A stretch of 64,000 nt of DNA from Pratylenchus scribneri. Its lineage: Eukaryota > Nematoda > Chromadorea > Rhabditida > Pratylenchidae. How positions within the stretch are numbered: position 1 is the stretch's first letter; every line of letters begins with the position of its first letter. Positions 35,201 through 47,873 of this stretch are shown here, piece by piece. Both the position numbers and the translations under genes were made by a program. A model generated the notes under the pieces. The model did not search any database, was not told the DNA's origin, and worked only from the letters and a program-made list of their open reading frames with translations. The stretch spans positions 310,001 to 374,000 of the forward strand of contig JAQSEB010000082.1 in NCBI GenBank assembly GCA_030063045.1, in the 5' to 3' direction.

Positions 35201-37827
35201 ATTTTATTTAAATTGGTTCAGAATTTGTTGAATTATGCCCCAAAAATCGCTGAAAATTTGGCCAATCCATAGATAAGATTATTTCAAGCGGTTTTTTGGT
35301 CATAATTCCATTAAATTTGAACCAATTTAAATAAAATTTATATAATTTGATAGCCAAAAGTATGTTCTTTAATTTGATACTAAAATCATCAAAAATAGTT
35401 CCATCCTTGATGAGTTATTATAAACGGCAGCAGTTGGACTACCACCCCACACCCACCACTTTGTGCCAATTGAATTCCACGTTCGGATAATGCCTTCGGG
35501 TCGAGCACTTCCAACCGAAATTCCACACTCCGATGGCCCCATTCATTGATGGCCGTACATTTGTAGAGACCACTGTCTTTTGGGTGGGCAATTCGAAGGC
35601 GTAAATCCCTGTTTCGGTTGGCCAATCGCCATCCATTCCTTCCATCATCATTTTCGTCTTCTTCCTCTTCATTATTATTTTCTAATTGGCCAATTCCACC
35701 AATTTGTTGGCCATCTTTTGTCCATTTTATTATCAATTCATCCTCTCCATTTTCTTCTTCGGAATCCACCCTCACTGGGCATGACAATTTGAAGCCTCTG
35801 GTGCCAACGGCAATTCGAATTGGCGATTGTTGGCCTTCCAATGGCAACAATGCGGGTGGAGCTGCAAAATTGGGTGATTATGTCCAAGGCTAACAAATTA
35901 AGCAAAAAATAAAATCAACGAAAGGCAAATTCTCCTTTTCCCTTTCCAATTTATTGTTTCAAACATTCATCTGGATGTTTCTTTTGTCTATAACTTTACA
36001 AGGAAACAACCAATTCCGAGATGCGATATACCATTTGAAAGCCCTAAATAGCCTCTAAAAAGTTGCTTTAGTAATTTTTTGAAAATTTAAAACATTTTGT
36101 AAAATAAGTGGCTTTTCCTCCAAACAATCAGAAAATTCGAGTTTATTAAGCCAAAGACTTGTAACTTTCGTTAAAGTTTGAATTCATGAAATTAAAATAG
36201 GCCACTTTATAGAGGACATTTGGGCTTTCAAATGATATATCGCCTTCCAAAATTGGCTATCGCCTCGTTGAGTTATAAACAAAAGAGCGACCCTGGTACA
36301 GAAACCTTCCCTACTGGATTGATTTGGCTTGAGGCAAACAAATGAGGCAATTTTCCCAAATTAACATTCATTGACAAATAATCAAAATTAATAAAATATT
36401 AAGGGCAAATTCCCCCTTTCCCATTTTCATTGTTTGTTTGCCCCCAAAAATGCATATTCCCCCAATGTTTTTTGCACATTTATTTGCCCATCATATTCAC
36501 TCCCCCATTGACTGCTTTTTGTCCATTTTTGTGGTAGATAATCTTCGACCTGTGCCTTCATCCGGTGAATCCCATTGGCAAATACCAAAAATTGACCCAC
36601 TCATTCACAAAAAATTGGAATATGGAAGACAATATATTTTATTAATTTTTTTCCATTTTTTCAAATTATTAATTTAAGTCAGTGTCCAAAATCACAAGGG
36701 GAAATGATGCTTTGGGGCATTTTTCTGGCTCGCCTCCCTAATTTAAGTCGACCACATTTTTGGCATTTGCAATGGAGAATTAGAGGGGGCCGGATTGGAC
36801 AATCACAGCAGGGAATTATTAGGGGGCGAAGAGGACAATTTTGGATGGGCAATGGAGTGGATTGGGCTGATGAGGGCACACATTTTCATCGATTTGGGTG
36901 GCCTTTGGCCCCGGAGGGGAGGGAGGGCAGATGATGGCCAAAATGGTGAAGGGATTGTGGCCCATTGTTCCCCAATGAAAAATTTGCATTTCCGATTTTG
37001 CGCAGACAACGAAAAATTTGGAGCGGGCAAATTGAGGGCTACCAATTTTGGCCACACTCAAATCCAACCAACCGAATTCAAATTCCCCCTTTTGGCCCAC
37101 CAAGATTGCCGCGCACATTTCAAAATGTGCCAATGGCCATAAAAATATGTCACCCTCCCTAAAATGTGCCAATCTTCTTCCCATCCTTCAATTTTATTCA
37201 TTCCCCCTTTTTGCTTTGCGCAATTTTATTCACTCGAATGGGCCCTGTCCAAATGTGTCCAAAATGCCCCCATTCCGCCCATTTTCCTCTCCCCCTCCTT
37301 CTTATTTGGCCAAATCCACTTCAAAATTTCCCCCTCTCTTTTGCTGGGGTTGATTATAACTGCCGGGTTTGGGGGGAATGGGGAAGGGATTCCCCGGGGC
37401 ATTTGTGTGGTGCCCGGAGGCGACAATTTCATTTTGGCAACGAATGCGACGGGGATGAGGGGGGGGGGGGAATTGAATTGGTGTGGCCATAGACCAATTT
37501 TGGATTGGAAGGGGAAAGGAGGGGAGGGGATTCAATGAACATCCAGCGGCGAATTTGCCTTTAGGCGATGAGGGCAAATTGCGCACATAAAAGTGAGGAG
37601 GCAATGTGCGCAACAGCAGATGGCCTCCCTCTGGAAGCCACCCAACCAAAAATGTGCCTTTTTCCACATTTTTTGTTTGCCCTCTCAAAAATGGACTTCT
37701 CCACCCAAAAAAATGACTGACCATTTCTGCTGGCTTGGCCAAACAATTCATTGTTTGAGAGGAGGAAAAGAATGAAAATGGCAGGGGCCAATTTGGGTGG
37801 CGGCAATGTTTTTGTCTTTGATGACAT
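32243..37827 (-). CDS. FGFRL1-like receptor: three Ig domains, one TM, no kinase
   Basis: Cell-surface protein resembling FGF receptor-like 1 (planarian nou-darake family). Exons: 37827-37722, 35861-35457, 35031-34882, 34838-34501, 33488-33300, 33250-32650, 32602-32326, 32273-32243; 698 residues. A signal peptide (residues 1-33, LAPAIFILFLLSNNELFGQA) is followed by Ig1 (LSCPV, WTKDGQQI, DSGLYKCTAINEWG), Ig2 (LQLNCPAAL, QWIRHGQ, PQDAGIYTCRLQNALGSI) and Ig3 (LQCRVEW, IRWLRQIENAEL, DSGRYFCVVTNPAGQFVYRS). TM is near 439-461 (FLLLSSIGLLLCCLPLLFWL), then a basic stop-transfer CLARRCRSR and a ~235-residue Pro/Gln/Ser-rich tail with no kinase. The order and the FGFR-like Ig motifs favour FGFRL1; another Ig-family receptor is possible. 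Introns 1, 2 and 4 are filled by foldback elements. Confidence 0.8.
33573..34390. mobile_element. F1 composite foldback element, copy F
   Basis: Foldback (33573-33868), spacer with CCCTTTGCGTTACAGTATAA, foldback (34078-34390), the same architecture as copy A. Inside intron 4 of the FGFRL1-like gene. Confidence 0.8.
35113..35428. mobile_element. F2 foldback element, copy 2
   Basis: Same inverted repeat as 28671-28985, occupying most of intron 2 of the FGFRL1-like gene. Confidence 0.85.
35981..36290. mobile_element. F1 foldback element, copy G
   Basis: Left GAGATGCGATATACCATTTG, right GATATATCGCCTTCCAAAAT. In intron 1 of the FGFRL1-like gene. Confidence 0.75.
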
Positions 37828-38117
37828 TTTTCTGTGCAAAAAATGGAAAAGTAAATTATTGAGTATTGAAAAAGGGAAGGGGAATTGAGTGGCGACGGAA
37901 TGGAAAAAAAAATGGCCGATCCTCAAACGATTTATGGGGCCAAAAAGCAGTTGGCGCCTTTTGGGAAGGGAAGGGGAGAAAAAGCCGAGAAGGGAAAAGA
38001 AAGGGGATTTGGAAAGGAAGAAGGGGATGGATTGATTTTGGAGATGGGATCAGACAGAAGAGAGGAAAATAAGGAATCTTTTGATGGGAAACAGCACAAT
38101 TTGAGTACCTTTTCTGT

Positions 38118-38426
38118 TTTTTGGCCATAACTCAGTAAGGTAATAACCAATTTGGGAAGGCGATATGCCAATTGAAAGCTCTAAATGTCCTCTAAAAAAT
38201 GGCTATACTTAATATTTGAAAATTTAAAATATATTGTAAAATAAGCAGCATTTCCTTCACTCATCTAAAAATTCTAATTCATTACATTCAAAGGCATGTA
38301 ACCTTCTTTAAAGGTGGATTTTCTAAAATATAGATTAGGCCACTTTTTAGAGGAAATTTTAGGCTTTCTAATGATATATAGCCTTCCGAGATTGACTATT
38401 GCCTCATTGAGATATAGGCCAAAATC
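38118..38426. mobile_element. F1 foldback element, copy H
   Basis: Left TTTGGGAAGGCGATATGCCA, right ATGATATATAGCCTTCCGAG, ends GGCCATAACTCA / TGAGATATAGGCC. Confidence 0.75.
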
Positions 38427-41400
38427 CAATAAGGTTCTCGATCAGTGGTTCGATTATCCCTCCCAACCACTTTTTAATGAGGGAATTTGAAAGGGAGGTT
38501 GGGAGAAAGTTTACTTGCCCTCCTCAAAATGAGGGGCGCAACCTCCTCAAAATATTCCCACCATCTCCATTCATCCACACTCATTTCAACCACCTCCTTC
38601 CCCTCCAACTCCAAGTGTTTACGCCTTCCTCTCATATTCTCCGGGACTGGACTTGGGAGGCTATTTGAGGTCGAGCTTTTGAGCGGTTGGAAACATTTGT
38701 GAGGGAAAATGAAAGGGAAATGTGAAAGGTTGGAATAGCCTCATCGAAAGGAAAAGCCATACTAAAATTTTGCATTTTAAAAAAGGCCAAAAAAGTTGTC
38801 AAAATTTGGAAAAGGGAAGAAAAAGATTGGAGGAAGGCAGCAAAATTGGGTGGCAAAAAAGTGGCCCAAAAATTGGGTTTGGAAGATGGAAGGGAGGTGG
38901 AAAATTGTGTGGCCAACCATTTGGAAACCATATTTGGGTTTTGGCAACAAAAAAACACTGATTATTAGTCGTAAAAAACCACTTCCTTTGACTTCATTTT
39001 CGGCAATCATCATTAATTTTAATTATTTTCGCCATTAATTTTATTGGGCACAGCACATCATTAATCTCTTCCGAAACAATAAACGTTCTTCAATTTATGG
39101 GGGATCAGCGGGAGAGGGCGGTGGCGGCGGTGGCAAAGCCATAAATCACCCCTCGGGCAACGGAGCGAAGGGGGAAGGCAATAAATTTGGGCATTTTGTG
39201 GAAGAAGGGGGGCCGATAAAACATATATAAAAATGGGGGAATTGGGGGAAAATGGAGGAAGGGGGAGGAAGGGGGAGGAGGAGGAGCTGATTGAGTGCCC
39301 TTGTCCGGTCGAAAGGGGTGGTTGCTGGGTTGAAGGGAGCCTTGGGGGCGAGGAGGGCGGAGTCGGTCGAAGGCCGAGAAAGCAAAGATGACCCAGCACA
39401 GTGGCCATTTTGGAGGGGATTTGGGTGAAGAAGGACGGTTGCCGGGCAGCAGCTGCCCTCCCCCTCCATTTTGCTTATTAGTGGCCATTTGGCCCTCGGA
39501 AGGATGCCATCCAATCCATTCAATCCCCTTCTTCCCTTTGAGACCACTTTTCCTCGATTCAATCCAATCCAATCCATTCCCCCCTTTTGCCATTCGGCTA
39601 CTGAATTCATCCATCCGGAAATGGGGGAGAACTCGATCGCATTCGCCACCCCTCCCCTTTCATTCCCCTTCCAAAGTTCCCCTCCAAATTTTCGCCCATT
39701 TAGGGTCAATTATTGTCGCGCGCCCATTTACCGGCGGCACCGCCCGACTATACACCTTTTTGGCAATTTGGGTGGAACTCGTCTATGATGGGCCCGCCGG
39801 TGATGGAAAAGGGACAACGGAGAGAGGGAAAGTTGGGGCTTCCAGTCTCGGTAGCCCCGATGGGGGCAAGGTGGGAAGGGGGAGATGCTTATCTGCTTCC
39901 ACCCTTCCATTCCCCCTCTTTTGCCATCCATTCGCCCGGAAAGAAAAGTGACAAGGCCCCCGTCAGCCCCCTTTCCGTATATTCTTCGCCCTGTCTCCAT
40001 TGCCCGTCCGTCCATTCTCGCCTTTTGGTCGGTGGCCCCCGGTGGTTGTGAGTCAGTCCAACTCACTTTTTGCCCCATTCCTCCCACTGAAGTTGTCCGG
40101 GCGGTGGGGCACAAATCCCGCGAGGAATGCCGGCAATGCGGAAGGCAGGGGGAAGGATGGATGGATGGATGGACGAGTGGAAAAAATGGGGGTGGGCGAT
40201 TATTAGTGTAGTCAAAAAAGTGGTCGGGGCAATCCCCTGTCCAATGTCCAAAATGTCCGTTGTTTTTCACTGCTGCTGTCCATCAAATTGAGAAGGAATT
40301 TTTGGGCATTGGCACATCATTGTTGTTGTTTTAATGGCATTTGGCACACATTTTCTTGGGCATACCGGAAATGTGGTCTGGCGCCTGGCTTTGGAATCGG
40401 CCTACCAACCAATGTCCCATTTGGGGGACATCAACAAATTGGTGGCCGAAACGCCACACCAACATTTCAGATATTCCCTTCCAAAAATGGCCATGCAAAA
40501 ATGGAAATAATGAATTGAATTTGGGGGATGCTTTTGGTTGAATTGGCCGAAATATTATTATAAAATTGCAATTTGGATTTGGAGGACGAAAATGTACTGA
40601 AAATGATCAAATGTTGAGGAGGCAAATGGTCTGCTAGGTAAAGCTGGATTGGGATTGGATTTGGATAATGGGAAGGTGGGATGGCTCAATTTCTGCTGTT
40701 GTTGATGAAGGGAATGAAGCTTCGAATTGTTCCGTCAAATCCGCACAACTATAGTCTCACAGACATTCAACCTGGGCCCATCTGATGGTGGCCACCTTCT
40801 TTGCTTTTTGTCCCCTCTGCTGATGTGCTTCTTCTCCATTTGCTTCGGATCAGATTACAAAAGTGGCAAAAGTGGTGGTGAGGGCCAATGATTTCGGAAG
40901 AAAAGGCTTTGAGCGGGATTTGAGGAAATGGCATTGATTGAATCGGAAAGGGAGGAGATGTGGCCAGATGGGTGGATGAAGAATGGAAATTGGCGGAGTA
41001 AAATGTGCAGTTTTGAGTTTGAGGAACAGCATTTTGGAGAGGAAGAGGATGATGAGGATTTGGAAGGGGGAAAGTGACAAGTGGATGGGGGAATGTGGGT
41101 TGGACCGGCTGGACATGGAAAGACGGCTGTGGCCTAGGCTTTGAGGTGGTTGTTTGGCCGGATCAGGAGGGAGGGGAAGAGAAGCTTTATTCTCTCATAA
41201 TCATCATTTGTTGTACAATTGATGACATTTTGTTGGAAGAATTTGACATTGAATAGATGAATTCATAAAATGTTTTGAAGGAAAAACACAAAGAAGTTGA
41301 GGCAAAACATAAAATAATTCGTCTTTGTTCATTCTCTCTTTTTAGTAATCGCATTAAAATTCAAAAATAAAAGGGGAATTTGTCTAATTTAATGGGAGTA

Positions 41401-41555
41401 GGCATACAGTATACAGACCACTTGTTAACAAATCAGAAATTGCTTCGGGGAATATCAATGTAAAACAGATTTACTATTGAGAATAGAAAAGTACGATATT
41501 TCTGAAATGTATTTCATTAGAATTGCTTTCAGGAATGAAATAAAAAATCGGGATT

Positions 41556-42076
41556 TACAATTACAAATCAGAATTACAATTACAAATCAGAATTACAATT
41601 ACAATCGCAAATCAGAATTACAATTACAATCGCAAATCAGAATTACAATTACAATCGCAAATCAGAATTACAATTACAATCGCAAATCAGAATTACAATT
41701 ACAATCGCAAATCAGAATTACAATCGCAAATCAGAATTACAATTACAATCGCAAATCAGAATTACAATCGCAAATCAGAATTACAATTACAATCGCAAAT
41801 CAGAATTACAATTACAATCGCAAATCAGAATTACAATCGCAAATCAGAATTACAATTACAATCGCAAATCAGAATTACAATCGCAAATCAGAATTACAAT
41901 TACAATCGCAAATCAGAATTACAATTACAATCGCAAATCAGAATTACAATCGCAAATCAGAATTACAATTACAATTGCAAATCAGAATTACAATCGCAAA
42001 TCAGAATTACAATTACAATCGCAAATCAGAATTACAATTACAATCGCAAATCAGAATTACAATCGCAAATCAGAAT
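41556..42076 (+). repeat. R1 minisatellite array (c)
   Basis: Same unit as (a) and (b), with more 19-bp forms. The left flank contains ATTTCATTAGAATTGCTTTC (41511-41530), found inverted beside the R2 array. Lies downstream of, and antisense to, neuralized. Confidence 0.97.
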
Positions 42077-42599
42077 TTAAAATCCAAAATACTTTTAAAA
42101 CGACAACCCAAAATAGTACAATCAATGGCTTCGATTTATTATGTAAAATTTATTCAAAAAGGCAAATAATTGGTTTTTTAAACAAAAATTTGGTGCCAAT
42201 TGATTGGGAGGCTTGGGGGAAGGAAGAAGAATCAATTTATAAAATTTTATAATGCGCAATAATTGACTTTCATTCTCCAATTTTGTCGATGAGCATTGGG
42301 GATGAAAAGATGTGTTTTGCAAATAATAAGATGGATGGAAATCACAGTTTATAATAATAATAATAATATTCCATGATGGACTGGACTTAGCAGTGAGAGA
42401 GATTGACAATTTTAAATAATGGGCAAATTGAATAAGTTTGGGAATATTAAATAATTTGGCCGAGTTTCATTCATTTAAGGCAAATTTGTGTTTTATCTGG
42501 CTTCTTTTCAAATTTTGAAAGTTGGCGAGTAGGATGGATGTGTTGATGTATTTTTCTTTTCAACTTGTACAAATTCAAACAGGATAACAGCGAATAACA

Positions 42600-45500
42600 T
42601 CAACTAAAAATAACATTTAAAAAATTTGGTGGGGGGGGGGGTGGAAACTGACTGATTGGAGTCCGGCAAATTGGACAATCGCCAGAACGGCGGTGGGTTT
42701 CTTTGGCACAGGGAAAACACCTTGAAAATGGAATAATGTAAATCAATTCCCTCTTCTCCCAAAACATACATGCACATGTGGCCGCATCGATAAATCACCG
42801 CATTTACCCGGTTGTTCATGCAAATTGAGCATTCATTGCTCCGGTCATCGTCATTTCCCACCGGATTGGCTGCTTCATCACCCGGTCGATTCGGAGAATT
42901 CTCATCGCTTGATCGGTGGGCTGCCTCGAATTCGGCCGCTCGATTCCGTCGATTCTGTTGCTCTCCTCTGGCCTCAATGTTCGAAGAAATGTCCAAGGAA
43001 GAGAAGAGAGGAGGCGGAAGTAAAGGGACCTTTAAAAATGAATTAAATTATTATTGGGCGGATTTAGGGTGGATTTTTACATTTTTTTATAACAACTAAT
43101 TGTACCTATCTAGCGATTTTGTGGCCTAATAATCATTTAAAAAAAATTATTTGAACATACGGTTATTGAAGCGCCGGAAATGTTCGCTGTTGCCGCCGGT
43201 CCTTCGAACAAATCAAACATGTTCCGGTTGGAAAATGCGCTACTGCCTCCTCCTCCACTTCCAGTGCTGCTCCCGCCACTACTATACGGCCTTCCCGGCG
43301 ATTGATTGGCCTGCCTTGCACGTTGACGGGCCAGCAGCTCGTTGAGTGATGGAAGTGGACGATCGGAGGCCAGCAGAGTGGATGATGAAGTTGTGGATGA
43401 TGCGGTTGAGGAAGGTCGGGCCGTCGATGTTGATGTTGGGTCGGTTGGTGGACTGCCCGAAGATGGTGGAAATGGAAATTCAGTGTTCAATGCTTGTTGT
43501 TGTTGATTGAGACGACGCAGCGTGATGCTGGCACGAATTTTGGCCAATTCATTTGGATCAATGCCCAGCGAGAATGGAGCGGATGAAGATGGTGCGGAAA
43601 AGGAGGTTGTTGTGTTGGATGATGAAATGTTGGGAGTGGAAGTGACGGGAAGGCCGAGGCTGGATTGGGTTGGAGGTGTTGTGCTCAGTGAGGAGGACTC
43701 GGCCGGGAGGGCAACACGCAGGGAGTCCTTTAAAAATAAAAGTTTTAAAATAATGTCAATTATTTAAATGTATTTAATTTGTTGAAATAAATATCGAAAA
43801 GTGCCAAAATAAAATGGTTTAAGAATTTTGACCTCAGGTTAAACTGATTTTGGTTCGAATTTATTTAAAAAAAATTACTTGCCGCCATCGGGCATCGAAC
43901 CGTGGACCCGAGAAAAAAAAGTTGGCGATCTAACCAACTGAGCCATTTGGCATTTTTGAACCCAATAACCAAATAAAAATAATTAATTACAAAAGTTAGA
44001 ATTGATTATTGAATCTAAAACTTTGATTAAATGATGCGATTCTTGACGAGACTTATTGATATACGGTTTGAGGGTCTAGATTAACCATTGAACCGTCATT
44101 TATCTTTTCGACATTTTTAGTAATTTATTAAATAAATTAAATATTTTTAATTAAAAATAAACCATATTCCATTGGATGGATGATGGTCGATTGAGACGGG
44201 CCTGAATGGATTGGTTGATCGCGGCGGTCCGATCAATTCCAGGTGGACTGCAAGCACCTTCGGAAGAGGCCCGATAACTTCGGCCAGCATCGGCGCCGGA
44301 AATGCCCAATGAAGTGCTGGGCACGGGCAAATCAAGATCTAAAAAAATAATATTAATTCTTAACACAAATAGTTTAATTTGGTGGGGTAAAAATTTTTTT
44401 GTAAAAATTATCAGTAGTTTGTCAAGAAAAGTATTGTGAATAAATAAATCCATAAAAAAGTGTCTATCAAATCAGAAAAAAATAACTTCCTCTGAGCGGA
44501 TTCGAACCCGCGACCTAAATTTACCAAAAATGATGGGTTCCCACTAGGCTAAAATTTCTAATGTATTTTTTTGCTAAATCTTTTTACAAATGAAAGTGTT
44601 GGATTACCGAGTATTTGAATTTTCCTGGTGCTTCCATAAAGGTCGAAGAATGCCCAAAGTGGAATGCTCACGTCCACGTGCATTATCACTCTGGGTGGCG
44701 CATCATTTTTGGAGAAGAGGACTCGACCTTTTAACAATTAAATATTTTTTTATTAGTAAAAGTGGAATTAAAACCAGCAGCATCAACTTGAAATGTCATT
44801 TTGTCGCCCACTTGCGGCATTGCGCCAACATCTTTGATACAAACCCAATACTCCGGCCGTTCCAACAGCTCATCGGAATCGGAGGGCAAACGAGAGGCTG
44901 GAACTTGGGTTGGATCACTGAAAATTGAGAGGGAAAATTTGGGCGATTTATAGGAGAAAATTGAGTTAATTGATTAATTTTTGATATTATGTCTTCTTAG
45001 AGTTTTTTAGTCTACAGAGAACTAGATATAAACGAAAGTTTTGACCGTTTTAAAAATATTCAAATATTCCTAAAGATAATTTATCCTAGAAAATTATTTA
45101 TTTTAACCAATTTTCTTTTTTCTTAAGATGCATTTTATTAAATTATAAAAAGAACTAACCAACTGGTCAATCCAAATGCCAAACTGCCGGAGAATGCATC
45201 CTCGGTCATGTGCACCAGAATGACCAGCCGCTCGCCAATTCGAATTGGCCTCTCCGTGAAAACATAACCCAAATAGTATTCGCCATGTTTTCTTACGGCC
45301 ACCGTGTCGTTGTTCTGCAATGTCACATTGTTGCCTTTGACATTGTGGAAACGCATTCGGTTGCCTGCAAATTTTTAAACGGTTTTTTGACCAAAAATTA
45401 TTAATTTTGAAATGTTTGGTTAATCTCAAGGTTTTTGGCAAAAATTAGATTACTGATTTTAGTAATCTTTTAATGTTTTGACTAATTAATTCCCAAAATT

Positions 45501-46655
45501 CCCCATCATACTGCTGCTGGTTGTGATCATTGGGGATGCCCGAGCCGATGGTGAACGGGAAGCGGTGGTCGTGTTGGATGAATTTAGTAAATTATTGGCC
45601 GAACTTGAAGCGGTCATCCCCGCATTTTGGGCACTTCGAGCCGACAAAATTGGCGATCCTTCATTGCTGGCCGTTTCCAATATGGCGGCGGCAGCAGATG
45701 TAATCCGAGCAGATTTTTGTGGAGGGCGACGTGGAAGTTGAACTTCGGCTGGATCTAAAAAAGAATTGAATCAATAAATTAATCAAAAAAGATGAAATTG
45801 AACAAACCAACAAATTCAACGGCCACCGAATTCCCATAAATGTCAACAATAATCCAGAGGGGCGAAAATGTGTTGATTCCGCTCAGGAAGAGTCCCTTGT
45901 GGGCTCCATTAACTCCATAATACATTTCACCATTTTCATTCACAAAAAAATGCAAAATTGCATTTTGGACGGAATCTAAATTGGCGAAGAAATGAATTAA
46001 TAAAAATAATTTATTGGATTTACATCGTTCTGCCAATGATTTTGCCCAATATCCGCCTTTTGATGTGAGGTCAGGGCATGCAAACCTTTAAAATTTAATT
46101 TAAAAATGTGACATTTAATAAAAATAAACTTTGGAAGTTCAATGTCGCGAAAACTGGCTGGATCAACATTGGTGACACCAAACCTGAATGTTTTATTTCT
46201 GCCAAACACTATTCGAATAGCGAGAAACGCTATAGAATAAAATGATTTACCGCATAACACCGGACCAATTTGTTCCAACTTCAGACAGGCGAATGCAGAC
46301 AATTTCGTCGATGCTAATTGGCCGATTGCTGAATGCCTAAATTTATTTAACATTGATTAATGTATATTTTATATGCTGTTTATTATACTAGTCCTTTGCA
46401 AAAAGATTCCCGGCGTCTCGCCACCCTTCCATCACGGAGTAATTGAATGTTGGTGCCGCAAACGGAATGAAATTTGAGCAATGGTTTTGGTCGGCCCAAC
46501 GTGCCGCGATTGATGGTGTTCTCATCGTATTCCGATAATAATTCCGTTGAAATTGTGGATTGTTGATCCGATTCTTTAAAATGTTTTAATTGGGTTATTT
46601 AATTAATTAAATGCTAACCTCCTGATCTGTTAATTACGTTCTGTGTGTTTCCCAT
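42600..46655 (-). CDS. Neuralized-type E3 ubiquitin ligase (two NHR domains plus RING)
   Basis: Membrane-associated ligase that ubiquitinates Notch ligands in other animals. Fourteen exons: 46655-46619, 46573-46389, 46336-46251, 46183-46130, 46085-46024, 45975-45808, 45754-45512, 45364-45160, 44917-44775, 44727-44608, 44338-44163, 43727-43161, 43029-42770, 42720-42600; 808 residues. The start MGNTQ fits N-myristoylation, as in vertebrate NEURL1. NHR1 (from about residue 40): FHSVCGTNIQLLRDGRVARR, AFSNRPISIDEIVCIRLSEV, NWSGVMRFGVTNVDP, CPDLTSKGGYWAKSLAERY, LWIIVDIYGNSVAVEF. NHR2 (from about 280): RFHNVKGNNVTLQNNDTVAV, FTERPIRIGERLVIL, LWAFFDLYGSTRKIQIL. A Ser/Thr-rich linker precedes a C3HC4 RING at about 745-788 (NECSICMNNRVNAVIYRCGH, MCMCFPCAKETHRRSGDCPI, CRTPI). 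Two introns hold tRNA-like elements. Confidence 0.94.
43873..43960 (-). mobile_element. tRNA-derived element t3
   Basis: Minus strand: A box TGGCTCAGTTGGTTAGA, B-box-like GGTTCGATGCC, then GGCGGCAAGTAA and a T8 run. This is the most tRNA-like of the five, but the anticodon arm is disrupted by a T8 run. In intron 11 of neuralized, same strand as the gene. Confidence 0.55.
44478..44572 (-). mobile_element. tRNA-derived SINE-like element t4
   Basis: Minus strand: TTTTAGCCTAGTGGGAACCC (A box), AAATTTAGGTCGCGGGTTCG with B box GGTTCGAATCC, GCTCAGAGGAAGTTA then T7. In a neuralized intron, sense to the gene. The body matches t1. Confidence 0.6.
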
Positions 46656-47873
46656 TATTACAACAAATTTCACCAATAAAATTGTCGATCAATAACTTTT
46701 TATTTTTGATTGTTTTAAAAATAATTTAGCATTGAATTATATTTGAGATTCTCTGTGTATTATACAAAAATTATTTTTAAAAAATGACGAAAGCAATTGG
46801 GTAAAAAATTGGGGGAAAAAGAAGAAGACAAAGGTCAGTCGATTTTCTTTTTTTTTGATCTAGGTAAAATGATCAGGTTAAAAATACTAAAAGCGTAAAA
46901 AAGCTGCTAGATGATGATGTGAAGCACGAATGGGTAGGTGGGGTGGTAGTATGGATTGGATGTGGAAGAATAAAGCTTTATAGATTAATTGAAAAAACAC
47001 GAGAGAATCATCTGCCTTAGCCCATAGGTAGTGTCAATTGAGGAAAGTGATTTTGTTGGCCACTTATTTTCTATATTATCGGCCAAAATATGGGACATAT
47101 GACTCACATAAAGCGGCCGAATTTTCGTTGTACCCTTCCAAACTGTTGTTCTCACCTATAAAGCTATACTCCAGCAGTAAACCTTTAATTTCGGATTTAG
47201 ATCATCAGAGGGGAATGGTCTTTCGACAAGCTATATTTTCACATTTTTTGCCAGTCTCTCATAATCATAAGAAAGAGTGGGGCGATCGGAATATTTAAGA
47301 AGACGATGCTGAAGAGTTTTCATCCTCTGCTTACATGTGCTCTCGTCATTCTCGAGTCCATCCAATGTCCATTGCCCCAGCAGTTCATCCGGTGCCAGCC
47401 GCAATCATCGACGACATTCACAATCCCAAAAGAAAAGAGGATGGAGAATTGGAAAAGCGACAATAAAAGGGTTTAAGGCTTTAGGACATTACTATTTACT
47501 ATCAATATCAAGTATCGACAACATCATATAAAATAATACTACCTAACCTAGTAAATATGATTCCAATATGTAAATGTGAAATTAATTAATTTTTTATTCC
47601 ATTATATTCCAATAATACAGAAATGTGCGATGTTTGGGAAACAAATAGGAAAAACAACAATATGTGTGAGAAACAAATAGGAAAGACAACAATGTTTGAG
47701 AAACAAATAGGAAAAACAACAATATGTGTGCATATAGAAGGGAATTAACAAATACAAAATAATTTGACACATTGGGAAAATGGAATGGGCACAGAGGAAA
47801 ATATAAGTTTGTTCATCTGAGGAGTTCTTTCTCGATCCATCCTTCCATTGCTGCACACTGCGCGGCCATTCTC
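46656..47873. other. Intergenic, upstream of neuralized
   Basis: 1.2 kb, AT-rich; promoter of neuralized and 3' UTR of the next gene. A short tandem repeat lies at 47617-47735. No gene seen. Confidence 0.5.
47617..47735. repeat. Short tandem repeat, about 3 copies
   Basis: GAGAAACAAATAGGAAAAAC followed by AACAATATGTGT, with one shortened copy. Period of about 27-37 bp. Confidence 0.8.

Larger units (their letters stand above)
37828..42599. other. Intergenic, FGFRL1-like to neuralized
   Basis: 4.8 kb. Contains F1 copy H (38118-38426), a pyrimidine/purine-biased GC-richer block at about 39050-40300, and R1 array (c). Open frames of 150-190 codons in the GC-rich block exist on both strands with low-complexity products; I do not call them genes. 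Confidence 0.5.

Noticed and set aside
39105..40270. Long overlapping open frames on both strands between the FGFRL1-like gene and neuralized
   Set aside because: Products are Pro/Gly/Trp-rich with no domain. They look like stop-poor GC-rich intergenic DNA.
43873..43960. Functional tRNA gene at t3
   Set aside because: A and B boxes are present, but the acceptor stem does not pair and a T8 run interrupts the anticodon-arm region.
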